64,000 nucleotides of DNA from positions 71,102,848-71,166,847 of the forward strand of contig NC_080427.1 of NCBI RefSeq assembly GCF_029873635.1, written 5' to 3'. Made by a program: the position numbers and the translations under genes. Positions 46,969-58,502 of this stretch are shown piece after piece (within the stretch, counting starts at the first letter, position 1; each line of letters starts with the position of its first letter). The DNA is from Malania oleifera (taxonomy: Eukaryota; Streptophyta; Magnoliopsida; Santalales; Ximeniaceae). The notes beneath the pieces are model-generated. The model saw only the letters and a list, made by a program, of their open reading frames with translations. It searched no databases and was not told where the DNA came from.

Positions 46969-47528
46969 AATTTTGTAAATATAATAAAATTTAATAGTTG
47001 TTTTATAACTTGAAAAATATATTAGAAGATAATCTTATACTATTTTATTATGTATTATAATATATTTGTTATTAATGAAATATAATTCAATTCTAAAATG
47101 AAGAAGAAAAATCATCCATTAATTTAAATTAAAAATTAAAATTAAAATGTTTATTAATTAATAATATTATTTTAACATAAATTAATATGATAATCATAGG
47201 TTATAATATAAATTAAGAACAATATTATTATTAATCAAAAAATAATATTATATTATTTATAATTAATAAAAATATTTGTATAGCAATTAAAATAACTATT
47301 AACATCGCCAAATTTTTAATTAAAAACTAATCACATATTGTTTTACTATGCAATATAACCTATTAATTTTTAATAAAATACAATTAAATTCTGGCATGAA
47401 TAAAAATAATCATCTATAAATAACATTAAATAAACTAAAAATTTTAATTTAGTTGGTAATGTTTTTTTTAAAACAAAAATTAATGTGATAATCATATGTC
47501 ATAAAAATATGTTGTATAGATAGTATTT
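46969..47528. other. Very AT-rich stretch left of the Gypsy element
   Basis: Almost pure A and T, no coding signal. Because the Gypsy element at 47529 interrupts sequence just before a Copia primer site (52688), part of this stretch may be the remaining 5' LTR of that Copia element. I could not show LTR ends. The last five bases, TATTT at 47524-47528, are the target duplication. Confidence 0.4.
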
Positions 47529-49086
47529 TGATGGGGATTGACATGCGTTACCCCTTCCTTTTGCAGATGTTTGACACATGGACGACCTCTAGATGTCTGC
47601 GTTCTTCGCCGACATGATGACTATCGTGAACGACCACCAGATGCCTACGTTCTTCACCAACATGATGACCACCTTTTGTTCGCCGACATGGTGACAAATG
47701 GACGACCCCCGGATGTCCACATATACTTGAAGACTTTATGGAAATACTTGAAGATTTTTCAGCACAAAGAAGCTTGAGTTGTGATTTTGCAATTTCGAGA
47801 TCAAGACCCTTGTGGGCCCCACACGAACCTACTGGGCCCCACACAACTCATCTATGCCCCACATAGCTCGGACCTCCCTTTTGACTTTATGTAATTTAAT
47901 TAATTGCATTATGAGTTGTTAGGTATTTAATTTATGAGAGGATTGAGTGATTAATAAGTTTTAATTTTGAACATTAAGTAAGTTATTTCCAATGCTTGTA
48001 TGGGGACATTTAGGTCATTTTATTATTAGGTCTTTATTTCCCCTATATATATTATATTGTAAACGCTGGAAGAGGCAGCCAAGTATTATTGTTGAATGAA
48101 AAAGATTCTTCCTTTGTGAAGCTCTTAAAGCTTTGTTCCGATCCTTGCGATTGAGTGATGAGAGGCTACGACGTTATCCTCGAAGATCAGTTGGTGTGAG
48201 ACCAACAACCTATCCAAAATCTATCACAATCCATCCATCACATCTACACCATCTTAGATCATCCCACGTCATTTGCACACGATGAACAACAAGCAACAAC
48301 CTTTACACCGGTTCACCCCGATCTTGACGAATTCCCTAGTGTGATTCATATTCGTTGATCATTGGTAAGTTATTCAAAGGATCCACACAGTAAAACTCAT
48401 TCTTACCGATCCATAACTTTGTTTATCATTTTTTTTTAAGATTACATAAACCGTAGTTTTGCAAAACCCCATAAAAATCCTATTTTAAGCCGACCCTTCG
48501 CTACCCAGTCGCTTGACAGTGTCCGTCTTTCGACTTTGTGTGCGATTTCACTATCAAAACCTCCCTATCTTCAAAAACCTTAAACTCAAAAGTTGTGATA
48601 AATTTTCTTAGATTTCTTTTGAAACCAAGATCACCTTATTTGGAGTTTTGTAGCGAAAGTTATGCCCAAAATACCGAAAAGTGTTTGTGGCTGAAAATCC
48701 ATTAGCTGCTCTCGGGATTCCCCAAATTTCTCAGTTTAAACATATATTTGAATGTCAACCATGGGAATATGATTATGGTAGCTTAGAATTATCTTCTTGA
48801 ATGATTGAAGAGCATGTTCATGGCATATAACTTGATTATCCTATGAAAGAACCACATGGGACTGAATTTGAATCTAATTATATACCTTTTTTTTTTTTTT
48901 AAATCCTTGGACCGCATGATAAAACATGATTTATTTTGTTTATGTTGGTTGATTAAATTCTGATTTTAAAGTGTTTATCATGTGTTTGTTGATTGAGGGT
49001 TGAACACAAGTAGGACTAGGTCACCCTACCCTACCCTACATCGTCTGAGCATAAACAATTAGGGTGTACCATCTTGTCTTGCACCA
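47529..49086 (+). repeat. 5' LTR of the deleted Gypsy element
   Basis: It begins TGATGGGG and ends TTGCACCA, 1558 bases. At 47575-47722 it carries three to four diverged copies of a 40-50 base unit containing GGACGACC, AGATGTCT, TTCTTCGCC and GACATGATGAC. The TTTCCCCTATATATATTATA near 48038-48056 is a likely TATA region. Confidence 0.93.
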
Positions 49087-49089
49087 TCT

Positions 49090-49102
49090 TGGTATTGGAG
49101 CT
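49090..49102 (+). promoter_or_regulatory. Primer-binding site of the deleted Gypsy element
   Basis: TTGGTATTGGAGC lies three bases after the 5' LTR and matches the TGGTATCAGAGC initiator-methionine primer consensus with substitutions. Confidence 0.7.
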
Positions 49103-49157
49103 TAGGTTAGAGCCTCGGTTTAGTTAGGTTGAACCCTCAAATCTCATCCTCCTTTGG

Positions 49158-50430
49158 ATGAATGGACCTCCCCAAGTTGTTGTTGTGAGAAGTCGCCCTT
49201 GTGGTTATGATTTAATGGCAACTAAAGCTAGTAACCGTTACCTAGGTCATAGGATTTGTGATGAAAGAGAGTTTCCTATGCCTCCTAGAGAAAGACCTCC
49301 CCTCCTTCCACAAAGGAGAGTGAATCGTCAAGATGACCTTGCTAGGAGACCACCACATCAAGAGCCTTATGTCCAACATTGGGATAATGAGGACTATGAC
49401 GTTGATGACCTTCATATTAGGAGACCTTGCCATAGGGACCGTCGTGATCCTTACAATGATGAAATGTAGATATAAGCCCCCACCTTTGATGGAAAAAAGG
49501 ATCCTAAAGTCTTCCAAGATTGGTTGACTAGAATAGATGCCTATTTTGAGTGGTGTAAGATGCATGACTCACACCGAGTGAGGTTAGCAAAAATGAGACT
49601 AACTGGGCAAGCTAAACTCCATTAGATAAATATTGAGAGGCAAGAAGCGAGGTTAAACCATAGACCCATTATGCATTGGGATCTATTGAAGGATAGATTA
49701 AGGGAGAAGTATGCAACCCTTAGATATAGAGAGCACCTTATAGATTAGCTTTACAACTTGCGTCAAGGTAGCATGGCTATTTCAAAATACATGAGTCAAT
49801 TTGATGAGTTGTCGATAAGATGTGGTGTTTATGAGACTGATAGTCAACAGACCTCTTGACTTTCCCTAGGACTAAAGCCAGTAATTGAGGAGAAAACTGT
49901 TCCTATATCACATTAAGTCCCTTGAGCATGCCTATAGTTTAGCTTATGACTTTGAGCAAATGACTAAAGAGCACGGTTTGATACCTCTTCCAATGAGTCA
50001 TACTCTCACAAGATTCAAAGTTATAAAAAGTCCCGACCAGCGTAATCAGGTCAAGTTACCTCCCGACAAAGCAATTCCACAGTCCAACAATCTATGGACA
50101 AAGGAAAAGCACCTATGAACTTAGCGCTTGATGGGGAAGAAAGTGAGAAAAAGAAGAAGGAAAAGAAAGAGACTTGTGGTGAGTCTTTGAACACCATAAG
50201 CAAAAGGTTGTGTCAAGATATAAAGGTAGTGTTGGTGGATGTTACTAAGGAGACTGAGATACCCCTTCCTGAGAAAGGAACACCCTTAGAAGGATCATCC
50301 CTACCTTTTGAATTTGAGAATGTCATTCTTGAGCCACCTAGTGAGCTACCTCCTGTGGGAAAGATTTCGCATGTCACAGCCTTGTTCCTTGTTCATCTTT
50401 GCCTCATTTACCACATCCTAGAGCGAACCT
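49158..50430 (+). pseudogene. Gag of the deleted Gypsy element
   Basis: The N-terminal Arg/Pro-rich part (49158-49469) is followed by a retrotransposon gag domain: PTFDGKKDPKVFQDWLTRIDAYFEW, then LAKMRLTGQAKLH, LKDRLREKYATLRYREHLID and LYNLRQGSMAISKYMSQFDEL, with stops between. The C-terminal part (50094-50432) is Lys/Glu-rich and ends in Pro-rich sequence. The zinc knuckle and protease expected next are absent. Confidence 0.85.
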
Positions 50431-50875
50431 GATAGAACATAAGGAGTTGAAACAAGTGAATGAATTGAAGGAACTTGACTTTGTTTATAAGAATTAAGTT
50501 CCACTTGCGTGCCCTACTTTCCCTAATCCCAAGAAAGCTAAAACTTTAAGCACATGCATCAATCGTAAGGAAACCAAAAAAATTGACATCAAGAATAGGT
50601 TTTCCAAAATCATTGTTTTTGATAGAGATGTGAAGCTCATAGGTTAATTCTTGAAAGCCTTGGGAACTGTGTTAAGCACCAAACTCAAATTTTCTAGTGC
50701 TTGTAACCCTCTGACTGATGGGAACACTGAGATAGTTGATAGGAGCCTTAGAGGCCTATTGAGATGTTTCATAGTTGACTATAACATAGCTTGGGATTTA
50801 TGCCTTCTAGTAACCAATTCTGCATTCTGTAGTTTAGTGGATAGGACCACCATACTCAGCCCATTTTAGGATATC
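50431..50875 (+). pseudogene. RT fragment joined to integrase fragment
   Basis: The first part carries the start of RT: KQVNELKELDFVYKN, then PLACPTFPNPKKAKT and INRKETKKIDIKNRF (up to about 50607). Directly after it comes integrase core sequence: IVFDRDVKLIG, LSTKLKFSSACNPLTDGNTE and VDRSLRGLLRCFI. Everything between (most of RT, RNase H and the integrase zinc finger) is deleted. Stops are also present. Confidence 0.88.
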
Positions 50876-51100
50876 ACAAGATATAGTCTTAGAAACCCTG
50901 CAAATCTTATTCCACTACCACTTGATTCTAAAGTGAGTAAGCCGACTAATACTTTTGCTAAACACATACATGACTTACATTTTGAAATTCGAATGAAGAT
51001 TAACTTGAACAATGAACATTATAAATCTATTGATGATATTCATTGCAGGTTTCAAGAATTTTCAACTTCGAAGAAGAATTTTTTTGGGCCCTGAGAGAGA

Positions 51101-52650
51101 TGATGGGGATCGGCTTGCGTTACTCCTTCCTTTTGCGGATGTATTGACACGTGGACGGCCTCCAGCTGCCTACATTCTTCACCGACATGGTGACTATCGT
51201 GGACGATCTCCAGATGTCTACATTCTTCGCCGACATAATGACCACCTTTCGTTCGCCAACATGGTGACACGTGGACAGCCCCCGGATGTCCACGTATACT
51301 TGAAGACTTTATGGAAATACTTGAAGATTTTTCAGCACAAAGAAGCCCAAGTTGTGATTTTGCAATTTCGAGATCAAGACCCTTGTGGGCCCCATACAGA
51401 GCTATTGGGCCCCACACGGCTCATCTAGGCCCCACATAGCTTAGACCTCCCTTTTGACTTTATTTAATTTAATTAATTGCATTATGAGTTGTTAGGTATT
51501 TAATTTATGAGAGGATTGAGTGATAAATAAGTTTTAATTTTGAACATTAAGTATGTTATTTCTCATGCTTGTATGGGGACGTTTAGGTCATTTTATTATT
51601 AGGTCTTTATTTCCCCTGTATATATTCTATTGTAAACGCTGGAAGAGGAAGCCAAGTATTATTGTTGAATGAAAAAGGTTCTTCCTTTGTGAAGCTCTTG
51701 AAGCTTTGTTCCAATCCTTACGATTGAGTGGCAAGAGGCTACGACGTTCTCCTCGGAGATCAGTTGGTGTGAGACCAACAATCTATCCAACATCTATCTA
51801 TCACAATCCATCCATCACATCTACATCATCTTAGATCATCCCAAGTCATCTGCACACGACGAACAACAAGCAACAACCTTTACACCGGTTCACCCCGATC
51901 TTGACAGATTCCCTGCTGTGATTCATATTCGTTGATCATTGGTAAGTTATTCAGAGGATACACATAGTAAAACTCATCCCTACCCATCCATAACTTTGTT
52001 TATAATTTTTTTTAAGATTATATAAATTGTAATTTCAACAAAATCCCATAAAAATCTCGTTTTTAAGCCGACCCTTCGCTGCCAGTCGGCTGACAATGTC
52101 TGTCTTCTGACTTTATGTGCGATTTTCACTCTCAAAACCTCCATATCTTCAAAAACCTTAAATAGAAAAGTTTCTTAGCTTTCTTTTGACACTAAGATCA
52201 CCTTATTCGGAGTTTTGTAGCGAAAGTTATGCCCAAAATACCAAAAAGTGTTCGCGGCTGAAAATCCATTAGCTGCTCTCGAGATTCCCCAAATTTCTCA
52301 GTTTAAACATATATTTGAATGTCAACCATGGGAATATGATTATGCTAGCTTAGAATTATCTTCTTGAATGATTGAAGAGCATGTTCATGCCATATAACTT
52401 GATTATCTTGTGAAAGAACTATGGGGGATTGAATTTGAATCTAATTATATACTTTTTTTTTTTTAAATCCTTGGACCACATATTAAAGCATGATTTATTT
52501 TGTTTATGTTTGTTAATTAAAGTGTGATTTTAAAGTGTTTATCATGTGTGTGTTGATTAAGGGTTGAACACAAGTAGGACTAGGTCACCCTACCCCGCCC
52601 TACATCATCTGAGCATAAACAACTAGGGTGTACCATCTTATCCTGCACCA
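51101..52650 (+). repeat. 3' LTR of the deleted Gypsy element
   Basis: It begins TGATGGGG and ends CTGCACCA, 1550 bases, co-linear with the 5' LTR. A purine run, GAGAGAGA (51093-51100), directly precedes it. Its 40-50 base repeat units lie at about 51148-51295. Confidence 0.93.
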
Positions 52651-52687
52651 TATTTTCACAACGGAATATTGAATCAATACAATAAAT

Positions 52688-52699
52688 TGGTATTCGAGC
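52688..52699 (+). promoter_or_regulatory. Copia primer-binding site
   Basis: TGGTATTCGAGC resembles the initiator-methionine consensus TGGTATCAGAGC. It lies 20 bases before the gag start at 52709. Confidence 0.7.
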
Positions 52700-52708
52700 A
52701 TTGTTGTA

Positions 52709-52789
52709 ATGGCTTCAGGTACTTTGTTTGCGAAATTAGACATTGTCAAGTTTGATGGAATCGAAAATTTTAGTTTATGGCAAAGAAGG
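52709..52789 (+). pseudogene. Copia gag, N-terminal piece
   Basis: It starts MASGTLFAKLDIVKFDG and reaches NFSLWQRR, the usual beginning of a Copia gag. It is cut by the solo LTR at 52790, with the duplicated site GAAGG at 52785-52789. Confidence 0.85.
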
Positions 52790-54879
52790 TGTTGAAATTT
52801 GTGTATTCCCAATAGGGGGTGAATTGGAAATTTTTAAAATTTTTTTCCTAGGTATGACTAATTAGCAGCAGTATATACACAACGTAGGGTCTGTCTAAGC
52901 ATATATCAATTCAACAGATATATGAAATATACAGAAATTAAATTAAGTCCAGTAAACACAATATATCAAATATAACATATATGTGTAGGAAAATAAATTT
53001 GCAGAAATATAAAATAGTGCACACATGATATGTTATTGGGGTTCGGCCAATACTGCCTACATCCCCACCTAAAGCTCACAAGTAAGAGGATTTACTAAGT
53101 TGCTCACTTATAGGTGGAGCAACACCAATTACAATACCCTTCCCTTATTGGGCAAGGGAAACCCCCCAGGTCACATTCATAGGGTTGACCCCAACCTTTA
53201 CAACTATACCTTAGAAAGGTGCTTCTGGTTCTCTTAATCGGTTCTGAACCATCCGACACTTTCTTAATCGAGTTTAAGCAATCTGGTGCTCTCTTAACCA
53301 AGTCTGAGCAAGTTCGGGACTTTTCACAGGGCAAGTCTCCCTCTTCCAACCATATGTCAAGAATACAACAGATATTCAATAAAAAATTCCATACAACCAG
53401 ATTGCTTCTAAAAAGATGATGTGTATAACAATAAGCACAAATACACCCATATATGATGTGATTTTAAGCTTAGATGCGAGTATGTAAATTTTCTCAACAA
53501 TATAATGCAACTTTTGAAAGAAGTGTATATGATGAGTGCTTTAAAGGTTTAATTCCAAATAATTTCTTCCAACAAGATATTATAAAATATGGTTCAAAGG
53601 AAACTAGGGTTTTTGCTCAAAATAATTTTTGCAATGAAGAATATGTGAGCCTTTGAAGTCTTGCAATATGTGTGCAAGATTCACAAGCAGTAAATAAGTT
53701 TTCTCCAAAGATATTTATGAAAGAAAAATATATGGAGAAACTTTAGAATTACTCTCTTGAAAGATGATTTGAAAAATGAATAACAATGAGAGTAAATAAT
53801 TTTTGATATGAAATATATGCCAAAAAAAAATGCTCTCTTACAAGATGATTATGCAAAAGAATGATGAAGAGAGTAAGAAATTTTTGCTTGAAAGTGTAAA
53901 AATGGGAGTAAAATTTTGAGAGAATTTTTTATGCTAATCTCCTTGCTAATTAAACTAATGAATGGGGTATATATAAAGCCTAGGAGAATTTTGACCGCTA
54001 GGGACATACTAGGGATTTTTCAATTTGTTTAATCAAAAAAATAATTATGTTTAAGTGCTTAAAAATGGTCCAATCTGAGTGGTTCGGTTGACCGTCTTAA
54101 AGGGTTGGTTGACCATCCAAAGCAAAGTTAATATTTTCAGGCTTAGCTCGGTTGATCAAGGAGCAGGTTGGTCGACCTAACTAAAGGTGATCCAGACCCT
54201 TCATAGGTTCGGTCGACCGTGACAAGAGAACGGTCTACCGTCAAGGAAAGTCGATCGACCGTGGTCATTTTGAACTAATAGGCCGGTCGACCTAGGAAGG
54301 TGGAAAGTCAAATATACAGAGGTCGATCGACTGTGGAAACTACTTTAAAAATCGGTTGATCGATCGAGGCTTTGACTTTGGTAAACTTTGTAGGTCGATC
54401 AACTAATGCTTGTTAAGTCTACGAGGGTCGATTGACCAAGCTATTTAATTAAGCTAAAAAACCCAGTGTCGGTTAACCTTTGTAAGATTGTTTTTAGCCC
54501 TATTTTTGCCCCTAAAAACTTTTATATGATTTTAGCATTTTTAGAAAAAAGTTTTTTCTATAGGTATTGGTACCCTAAGGTCAGTCTATGGTCATTCTGA
54601 ACTTTTCATTCATTGCAAGCATACCATGTATTATTATAGACCAAATCAAAATTAAATGCATTACAAGATAAAAACAAAAAATGTCTTCTTCTCCTTCTTT
54701 TACTCTTCTGGTTCTTCATGGAATACATCGAACAATTTATTCTTCAAGTCCTTCAGGCTTCCATTTCTCCTTTACCTTATGTGTGTACTGAATCATAAAC
54801 TGTTCAAGTACTAGGCACACACATTAGTTTCAAGTGCTTTGTTAGCATCAAAACAAGGATCGGACTCAAAAAGTCAATA
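52790..54879 (-). mobile_element. Solo LTR no. 2, same family as 1166-3318, inverted
   Basis: A 2090-base unit begins TGTTGAAATTTG and ends GTCAATA on the plus strand, flanked by an exact GAAGG duplication at 52785-52789 and 54880-54884. Read on the minus strand it matches the other two solo LTRs, including the C-rich 3' end (AGGGGGTGAATT on the plus strand near 52815) and the TCGACC array at about 54080-54470. One terminal base has mutated (CAATA instead of CAACA). Confidence 0.9.
54080..54470 (-). repeat. TCGACC motif array in solo LTR no. 2
   Basis: About eleven degenerate copies of GGTCGACCG or its complement (for example near 54090, 54169, 54210, 54283, 54322 and 54395) occur at 20-45 base intervals, co-linear with the arrays of the other two solo LTRs. 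Confidence 0.8.
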
Positions 54880-54884
54880 GAAGG

Positions 54885-55418
54885 GTCTAGGATTTGCTTG
54901 TGTAGCAAGGGATGGTGAAGGCATTATATGGAGTTCAACCAGAAGGAATGGATAAGACAAAATGGAAGGAATTGGAGGCAAAGGTTTTGGCTACTATCAG
55001 ATTGTGTTTGGCTGATGACGTGCTCTATCACGTCATGAAAGAGGATTCTCCTACGGCTGTTTGGCAAAAGCTTGAAAGCCAGTACATGTCTAAGTCTCTT
55101 ACAAATAAACTCTTTCTTAATCAAAAGTTATATTGGCTTAAGATGGGGGAGGCTTCATTTTGAACCAACACATTAACACATTCAATCAAATCATAAGTGA
55201 TTTAGGTTGATGTGAAATTTGAGGAAGATTGCAAAGCGCTGATGCTATTGAATTCCCTGTCAGCGCCTCACACGTATGAGAACTTGGTTACGACTCTAAC
55301 ATAGGGTAAAAAGACCCTGAATTTGGAAGAGGTAACAAACACATTGTTGGGCTTTAATCAAAGAAAGAAAGTCAGCTATGAAATTTCACACAGTGCAGGG
55401 GTTGTAGTGAAGGGTAAC
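54885..55418 (+). pseudogene. Copia gag, middle piece
   Basis: After the solo LTR the gag frame continues: MVKALYGVQPEGMDKTKWKE, ATIRLCLADDVLYHVMKE and WQKLESQYMSKSLTNKLFL, an intact UBN2-type gag segment to 55163. Beyond it lie stops and frameshifts with LNSLSAPHTYENL-like sequence. It ends at the GTAAC target site of the next solo LTR. Confidence 0.88.
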
Positions 55419-57606
55419 TGTTGACCTCATTGGTCACACCCGGTTTTGATTATGACAAATACTCATTGTATCTAATGAGTGTTTGAGGTTTTGTGCAGGA
55501 ACTAAGAGTGATAAGATCAAGGTGTGTACAAAGCAAGCAAAACTTGAAGACCAATTTATAATTCAGCATTGTAATATATTTAATTGGTCTGTAATAGTAA
55601 GTAGGTATTTGGTTTGTAATAAGCTCACACATATCACATGTATGATTTACTACGTAAGCTCAAATAAACCATGAATGAGAAAGAACCTTAGAAAGACCTT
55701 AGGGTACCGACACCGAACTTTTTCGGTGTCTTAATTTTGGACACAAATGACCCTAGGACACTCACTTATGCATGCATATGTTTGAATATTTCACTTAGGT
55801 AATTACATGCTTGAAAAAGGACAAAAATGTACAAGTCTAGTACTTTTGGTCGACCGACTCACACAGGTTATTTTCTCCTAATCGACCGAAATTGGTTCGG
55901 GTCAACATGTTGACCACAGCCCGGTCGACCGAGACCTTACAGTTCATTTGACCCCGGTCGACCGAACCACCTAGGAGTCAACATTTTGACCACCCGGTCG
56001 ATCGAGAACTTTTGTTCTCCAACTACCTGATCGACCGAAGGGTCCTCAGGAGAATTCCCAACTGTTTGGTCGACCGAACCAGGCAGTTCAAAATGGCCCG
56101 ATCGACTGAACCTTAAAAATTTGGAAAATCGCTCACTTCCGGTCGACCGAGCCCTTAGTTCAAAAACTCCCTGGTCGACCGAAACATTTCTGGTTGACCG
56201 GACCTCTCGGGTTGCCCTGTTTTTTTTACCACAATTAATAATTTTTAAACAGGGTTAAAATGTTCTAAATGTCATTAAACTTTCTTAATAATACCCAATA
56301 GGTCCCCAACGGTCATATTTCCTTCCATGGCTATATATATGTGATCATTTACAAAGATTAGGTAGAGATTAGCAGATTGGATTAGGGTGAAATTCTCTGA
56401 AAAATAAAAACCTTATACTACTCATTTTCTTACTCAAAACACTCAAGCTTACCTTCTATTATCGCCTACATTATTTGTAAGTGGATTGAGTTTGTGTTTG
56501 GGAAGATTTGCTCTCTGTATTTTATTTGTTTGACATAATTTTATTTGAGGGCAAAACCTAAGGATTCTTAGGGGACTTTGTTGATAAGTCTACCCTAAGA
56601 AGACTTTGTAGGATCTTCCAAATTTGCAACTTCATTGCAATATCCTGAGAAGCTCTTATAGTATTTTGTTTGCAAAATCTTTTCAAAATCATTTTCAAAT
56701 AATCTAGTGTGCTTTATATTGATAAATATACTTGAAGAGATATTTGTTTATGAGATAGTGGTCTTTGTTGCAATATTCTTTCACTCATATATTATTTGTT
56801 GAATACAAAGATTACGCATCTTTTGCAAACCGAGCTCATATTTTATTTGATACTCACATGCTTGAAATATCCTGCTGATTGAAATACTTGAGACTAGACA
56901 TCTTTGTGTGAACTTATTTATTGAACATATCTTGTGATACAAAGACTGTTTGTTAGTCACTTTCACGTACGCATTACACTGATAGAAAATACTTTCGAGA
57001 GTTGAACCATTTAGACCACATTGAGCTTACATATTGAATCATATTGTGGTGTATGTTATTGTGCGCATTTGGGTACATATCTGCTTTACACAAAAGCAAA
57101 ATCACTGTACCATCTGATTATATACACATTTGTTGTATATTCTAGGCACGGGCCTGAAGAGGGAGACTAGCCTTGGAATAGTCCCGGATTGGCTTAGACC
57201 CGGTTAGGAAAGCTAGGTGCATCGTCTTGTTAAGGCGTGTAGGTTGAGGTCAGCCCTGTGTTAATTTGACCTGGTTGTAAACGGTGCCGCTCCACCCTTA
57301 AGTGAGCTATTAGTGGAATCCTCCGGCTTGTGAGTTAGAGGCAGGGACGTAGGCATAGTTGGCTGAACCCCGATAACATATCGTGTGTTTGTTTATATAT
57401 ATGTACTTTATATTTACCACACATGTATGTTATGGTGTGAACGATGCGTTTGACTTAATTTCCATATCATTTTTATCTACGCATTTGGAATTGTATAGAA
57501 AGACCCTAGGTTTGTGTTATACTGATTGTAGGATTAGTTGAACCTAAGTGAAGAAGTTTTAAAATTCGAATTCACCCCCCCTCTTGGGAACACACCAATT
57601 CTAACA
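55419..57606 (+). mobile_element. Solo LTR no. 3, same family as 1166-3318
   Basis: A 2188-base unit begins TGTTGACCTC and ends TTCTAACA, with an exact GTAAC duplication at 55414-55418 and 57607-57611. It is co-linear with 1166-3318 in the same orientation, including the array, CTATATATATGTGATCATTT (promoter-like, near 56331), the GGGACGTAGGCATAGTT block (57344-57360) and AATTCACCCCCC near its 3' end. It sits in the Copia gag-pol, between gag and the zinc knuckle. Confidence 0.93.
55848..56201 (+). repeat. GGTCGACCGA array in solo LTR no. 3
   Basis: Eleven copies of a 10-base motif, five of them exact GGTCGACCGA, start near 55848, 55880, 55923, 55956, 55996, 56029, 56068, 56099, 56141, 56173 and 56192. 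Most steps are 31-43 bases. The sequence between copies is not repeated. This is the least decayed of the three arrays. Confidence 0.9.
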
Positions 57607-57611
57607 GTAAC

Positions 57612-58502
57612 CACGAACGCAAGAAAGGAAAATTCAGAAATGGATTGAAAGAAAATAAGTCTCGATCTTAGTCTAAGAAGAAAAAGGATATCTGGTATTT
57701 TAACTGTGGTAAAAAGGGGCACATAAAATCGGAGTGTTCAGAATGGAAGAAAGGGAATGTTGAAAAGTAAGAAGGCACTTCAAAATCAGAAAATGTAGTT
57801 GAAGAAGGAAATTCATAATGTGGTGATGGTGACATACTTTTAGTTTCGTCAGGATCAGATCACTTCACGAACTCTTAGATCTTAGACTTAGCGTGTTCTT
57901 ACCACATGACTCCAAATAAGGAGTGCTTCAGCACTTACGGGTTGGTTAATTCAGGTTTAGTCCTTATCGGCAATGATGTTTCATGTAAAATCACTGGAAT
58001 AGGAAACGTACAAATTGAAATGTTTGATGGTGCTATAAGAACCCTGTATGATGTAAGACACATTCCGGGCCTACGGAAGAGTCTAATTTCATTAGGCACT
58101 TTGGATTGTAACAGATTCAGTTACAAGTTCAAAAGTGGAGTTATGAAGGCGTGTAAAGGTGCTCTAACAGTGATGAAAAGAAAAAATTTAGATGGAAACA
58201 TTTATGCATTGTTGGGCACTATAGTTGTAGGTTGAGCTGTAGCCGTAGATTTTGAATTTGAAGACACCGACTTGTAGCATATACGACTAGGGCATATGGG
58301 TGAGCATGACATGAAAGAATTTCACAAGAGGAAACTCTTGAATGGTATGAAAATATGTAAGTTGAACTTCTACAAGTTTTGTATTCTTGGGAAGCATAAT
58401 AGGGTGCTAAGTTGAACTTCTACAAGTTTTGTATTCTTGGGAAGCATAATAGGGTGCTATTTAAAACAACTATTCACAAGACTGAAGGTATGAAATTAAA
58501 GA
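57612..58502 (+). pseudogene. Copia zinc knuckle, protease and GAG-pre-integrase piece
   Basis: A CCHC-like knuckle reads WYFNCGKKGHIKSEC near 57690-57734 (first Cys changed to Phe-Asn context). The protease active site reads ILDLACSYHMTPNK near 57880-57920, with the usual Ser after the catalytic Asp replaced by Leu. A 109-codon open stretch (57906-58235) follows with VRHIPGLRKSLISLGTLD. The GAG-pre-integrase segment IRLGHMGEHDMKEFHKRKLL follows. A 50-base duplication shifts the frame just before the break at 58502. Confidence 0.88.
58360..58459 (+). repeat. Exact tandem duplication of 50 bases
   Basis: Units 58360-58409 and 58410-58459 are identical, each starting AGTTGAACTTCTACAAG and ending AGGGTGCTA. 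Since 50 is not a multiple of three, it shifts the Copia pol frame. The lack of any difference suggests a recent event or assembly slippage. Confidence 0.95.

Larger units (their letters stand above)
47529..52650 (+). mobile_element. Gypsy element with intact ends and deleted pol
   Basis: A 5122-base element with LTRs 47529-49086 and 51101-52650 is flanked by an exact target duplication, TATTT, at 47524-47528 and 52651-52655. The interior of 2014 bases keeps gag, a short RT piece joined to an integrase piece, and a purine run before the 3' LTR. The two LTRs are very similar, differing by scattered substitutions and short indels. It cannot encode its own transposition proteins. Confidence 0.93.
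52656..58502 (+). mobile_element. Copia element interrupted by several LTR insertions
   Basis: The pieces 52656-52789, 54885-55418 and 57612-58502 form a co-linear Copia primer site, gag, zinc knuckle, protease and GAG-pre-integrase region. They are separated by two solo LTRs with clear target duplications. The Gypsy element at 47529 sits just before the primer site, and another LTR begins at 58503. RT and later parts are not seen in the window. Confidence 0.88.

Noticed and set aside
55848-56201. CRISPR-like pattern of short repeats with unique spacers
   Set aside because: Repeats are only about 10 bases, degenerate and irregularly spaced, inside a plant LTR with target duplications, and no cas-like gene is present.
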